DNA from: Burkholderiales bacterium
GTDB lineage: Bacteria; Pseudomonadota; Gammaproteobacteria; Burkholderiales; Burkholderiaceae
Direction: 5' to 3'
Length of the DNA stretch: 9,174 nt
Assembly (NCBI GenBank): GCA_903643055.1
Contig: CAHJWV010000354.1
Span: 1 to 9,174, forward strand
Shown piece after piece: positions 7,122-9,174 of the stretch. Each line of letters starts with the position of its first letter. The first letter of the stretch is position 1. The position numbers were made by a program, and so were the translations under genes. Below the pieces are notes generated by a model, which was not told the DNA's origin, did no database searches, and saw only the letters and a program-made list of their open reading frames with translations.

Positions 7122-9055
7122 GACATGACCCGATGCCACCGAAGCATTTCCGTGAATGCGATCTGCAGGCGCGGCCTGCGACAGCCTTGCCGAGCGCGCA
7201 CCGGTCGGCCCGGTGCCGCACCTGGCTCGGCGTTGGGGCCGTGGCGGCTGCGGCCTGGCTGGGATGTGTGCCGTTGGCCGAGGCGGCAGACACCGCGGCC
7301 AATGTCGCACCCCCACCGTCCCATGCGTCACTGAAGACGTTGCGTTATGCGTTTCCGATCGCCGAGACCGGCTTCGACCCGGCCCAGATCAACGACCTCT
7401 ATTCGGCAACCATTTGCGCCCACATATTCGATGCGCCGTATACCTACGATTACCTGGCGCGGCCGTTCCTGATCCGGCCCAACACTGCAGCCGCGATGCC
7501 GGAGTCGGCTGACGATTTCAAGACCTGGACCATCCGCCTGAAGCCTGGCGTCTATTTCAGCGACGACCTGGTGTTCAAGGGCCGCAAACGCGAACTGGTG
7601 GCGCAGGACTATGTCTATTCGATCAAGCGCCTCTTCGACCCGGCCTTGAAGAGCCCGCGCTATTCGGGCTTCAGCGAAGAGAAGATCCTGGGCCTGGAAG
7701 CGCTGCGCGATGCGGCCCTGAAGACCCAGAAGCCTTTCGACTACAACAAGGAGATCGAAGGGCTGCGCGCGATCGACCGCTACACGCTGCAGGTGAAGCT
7801 TGCGCAGCCGCGGCCGCGCTTTGTCTACCGGCTCACGCACAGCGGCATTGTCGGCGCGGTGGCGCGGGAGGTCATCGAGGGCTACCCCGGCCTGTCGATG
7901 GAACACCCGGTGGGCACTGGGCCGTTCCGGCTTAGCTCATGGCGCCGCAATTCAAAGATGGTGCTCGATCGCAACCCGAACTTTCGCGACGAGTTCTACG
8001 ACGCCCAACCGAATGCCGATGACGCCGAAGGCCAGGCGCTGCTGCTGCGCTTGAAGGGCCGGCGCCTGCCGATGGTCGACCGCGTCGAGATCGGCGTGAT
8101 CGAAGAGGCACAACCGCGCTGGCTGGCCTTCTACAACCGCGACTTCGATTTGATGTTCGGGCTGCCGCCGGAGTTTGCCAACCTGGTCGTGCCGCATGGC
8201 CACATTGCGCCCCATCTCGCGAAGCGTGGCGTGCAACTGCACCGCAGTCTCGGCGCCGACCGCGCCTACATGTACTTCAACATGGAAGACCCGTTGGTCG
8301 GCGGCTATACCGCCGACAAGGTGGCTTTGCGCCGCGCGCTCGCACTGGCCAGCGACGTGCAACGCGAGATCGACATCATTCGACGCGGCCAGGCCATTCG
8401 CGCCCAGACCATCATGTCTCCGCATACCTATGGCTATGACCCGGTAGCGCGAACCGAGAATGGCGTCTATGACCTGGCCCGCGCCGAAGCCCTGCTGGAC
8501 CTGTACGGCTACATCGACCGCGATGGCGATGGCTGGCGCGATCAGCCCAACGGCCAGCCGCTGATTCTGCAGTACGCCAGCCAGCCCAGCTCCACTGATC
8601 GCCAATACGACGAACTGTGGAAGCGCGACATGAACGCCGTTCACCTGCGCACCGAGTTCAAGGTGGCAAAGTGGCCGGAGCAGCTGAAGAAGGCCCGTGC
8701 CGGCCAGCTGATGATGTGGATGCTGGCGCAAAGTGCCGAGTCGCCGGATGTGCTTGACGGCTTCGAGATGGTTTACGGCCCGGCCGCGGGTGGCCAAAAC
8801 CTGGCCCGCTTCAAGCTGCCGCAGTTCGATGCCCTCTATGAGCGGCTGCAGACCTTGTCGGATAGCCCCGAGCGGTTGGCGCTGGTGGCCGAGGCCAACA
8901 AGCTGCTGACGGCCTACATGCCGCAGAAGTACAACGTGAACCGCATTCAGAACGATCTCGCCCAACCCTGGCTGATCGGCTATCGCCGCCCGCCGTTTGC
9001 CAACAGGTTCTGGCAGTTCGTCGACATCGACGACAGCCGCAGGCCGGCGCCCTGA
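7118..9055 (+). CDS. Periplasmic substrate-binding protein of peptide-type ABC importer (SBP_bac_5), second of a tandem pair
   Basis: This 645-residue paralogue of the preceding gene product likely binds a related ligand for the same permease. The start ATG 7118 overlaps the previous stop as ATGA and has AAGG 7 nt upstream; the open frame back to 7070 has no such support. The N-terminus is unusual: about 36 mostly polar residues precede a hydrophobic core (WLGVGAVAAAAWLG, 36-49), with likely Sec cleavage AEA|AD after residue 56. Cys50 is not in a good lipobox, because Trp sits at -3. Shared hallmarks are AETGFDPAQINDLYS (82-96), FKTWTIRLKPGVYFSDD (134-150), DYVYSIKR (164-171), HPVGTGPFRL (263-272), MVLDRNPNFRDEFYD (281-295) and DRDGDGWRDQPN (467-478). 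In the last, Asn replaces the final Asp of the first paralogue. Residues that differ between the copies, such as NLYILE against RYSGFS after KSP, may reflect different ligand preference. The gene ends at TGA 9053-9055, 27 bp from a convergent gene. Confidence 0.94.
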   Translation: MRHDPMPPKHFRECDLQARPATALPSAHRSARCRTWLGVGAVAAAAWLGCVPLAEAADTAANVAPPPSHASLKTLRYAFPIAETGFDPAQINDLYSATICAHIFDAPYTYDYLARPFLIRPNTAAAMPESADDFKTWTIRLKPGVYFSDDLVFKGRKRELVAQDYVYSIKRLFDPALKSPRYSGFSEEKILGLEALRDAALKTQKPFDYNKEIEGLRAIDRYTLQVKLAQPRPRFVYRLTHSGIVGAVAREVIEGYPGLSMEHPVGTGPFRLSSWRRNSKMVLDRNPNFRDEFYDAQPNADDAEGQALLLRLKGRRLPMVDRVEIGVIEEAQPRWLAFYNRDFDLMFGLPPEFANLVVPHGHIAPHLAKRGVQLHRSLGADRAYMYFNMEDPLVGGYTADKVALRRALALASDVQREIDIIRRGQAIRAQTIMSPHTYGYDPVARTENGVYDLARAEALLDLYGYIDRDGDGWRDQPNGQPLILQYASQPSSTDRQYDELWKRDMNAVHLRTEFKVAKWPEQLKKARAGQLMMWMLAQSAESPDVLDGFEMVYGPAAGGQNLARFKLPQFDALYERLQTLSDSPERLALVAEANKLLTAYMPQKYNVNRIQNDLAQPWLIGYRRPPFANRFWQFVDIDDSRRPAP

Positions 9056-9082
9056 GTCGTCAAAGGCTGGATGCGGCGCTGC

Positions 9083-9174
9083 CTACAGCGGCAGCTCGGT
9101 GAAGTAGCGCCCGCCGTGATAGATCAGTGGCAGCGCGCCTTCGCGGCGCTCGCAGCGCTCGACCTCGCCGACGA
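9083..9174 (-). CDS. C-terminal end of a probable flavin reductase-domain protein, truncated by the window
   Basis: Only the last 29 codons and the TAG stop (minus strand 9085-9083) lie in the window. The fragment reads VGEVERCERREGALPLIYHG followed by GRYFTELPL. This pattern (GEVE, then a short variable stretch, PLIYHGGRY and a short tail) is typical of the C-terminus of the flavin reductase / DIM6-NTAB family, which bind FMN or FAD and often supply reduced flavin to monooxygenases. It converges on the second binding-protein gene with a 27-bp gap (9056-9082). No transport role is implied. The call rests on a short stretch and the partner enzyme is unseen. Confidence 0.68.
   Translation of the reverse strand, partial: VGEVERCERREGALPLIYHGGRYFTELPL

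Noticed and set aside
7250..7275. Lipoprotein signal (LGC) in the second binding protein
   Set aside because: The -3 position is Trp instead of Leu/Val/Ile, and a good signal peptidase I site (AEA|AD) follows six residues later.
7952..8965. Long minus-strand frame antisense to the second binding protein
   Set aside because: Complete overlap with a conserved paralogue, no motif, and typical antisense composition.
9077..9095. Inverted repeat GCTGCC/GGCAGC as a bidirectional terminator after the second binding protein
   Set aside because: A six-pair stem with no T-tract on either side, partly inside the flavin-reductase-like coding end. Not distinguishable from chance.
1..9174. CRISPR arrays, tRNA or rRNA genes, insertion sequences, attachment sites, toxin-antitoxin or defence genes
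   Set aside because: None seen. Apart from short gaps and the 294-bp divergent region, the window is filled by ordinary transporter, kinase and flavin-reductase-like coding sequence.

Overview
The window is GC-rich DNA from a bacterium. Codon use, the divergent layout of a dipeptide/oligopeptide-type ABC importer and the protein sequences suggest a betaproteobacterium of the Burkholderiales type. That placement is inference from general appearance, not from a marker gene. The first 25 bases are not genomic: they match the 3' part of the Illumina TruSeq read-2 adapter, so the window begins at an untrimmed contig end.

Layout. (1) 26-1231, plus strand: a 5'-truncated sensor histidine kinase with PAS, HisKA and HATPase_c domains. 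(2) 1244-4991, minus strand: a tightly packed three-gene operon, transcribed in the order permease B (4991-4053), permease C (4056-2980), fused double ATPase (2983-1244). Both junctions are 4-nt ATGA overlaps. (3) 4992-5285: a 294-bp divergent intergenic region carrying several short palindromes and an outward-facing 9-bp inverted repeat. (4) 5286-9055, plus strand: two tandem paralogous periplasmic substrate-binding proteins (SBP_bac_5 family), also joined by an ATGA overlap. (5) 9083-9174, minus strand: the last 29 codons of a probable flavin-reductase-domain protein, cut by the window end.

The five central genes look like one transport system. Two alternative peptide-type binding proteins would deliver ligand to a DppB/DppC-like permease pair energised by a YejF-like ATPase with two nucleotide-binding domains on one chain. 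The binding proteins and the membrane/ATPase part are transcribed divergently from a shared control region. The substrate cannot be read from the sequence; a peptide or peptide-like compound is the default for this family.

I did not find a clearly new biological system. The points most worth a second look are: a correctly phased A AAA AAG slippery heptamer at the end of the first binding-protein gene, which would fuse it to the second after a -1 shift; the near-symmetric 9-bp element about 90 nt upstream of both divergent start codons; the retained tandem pair of binding proteins; and the adapter contamination, which creates a false start for the kinase.
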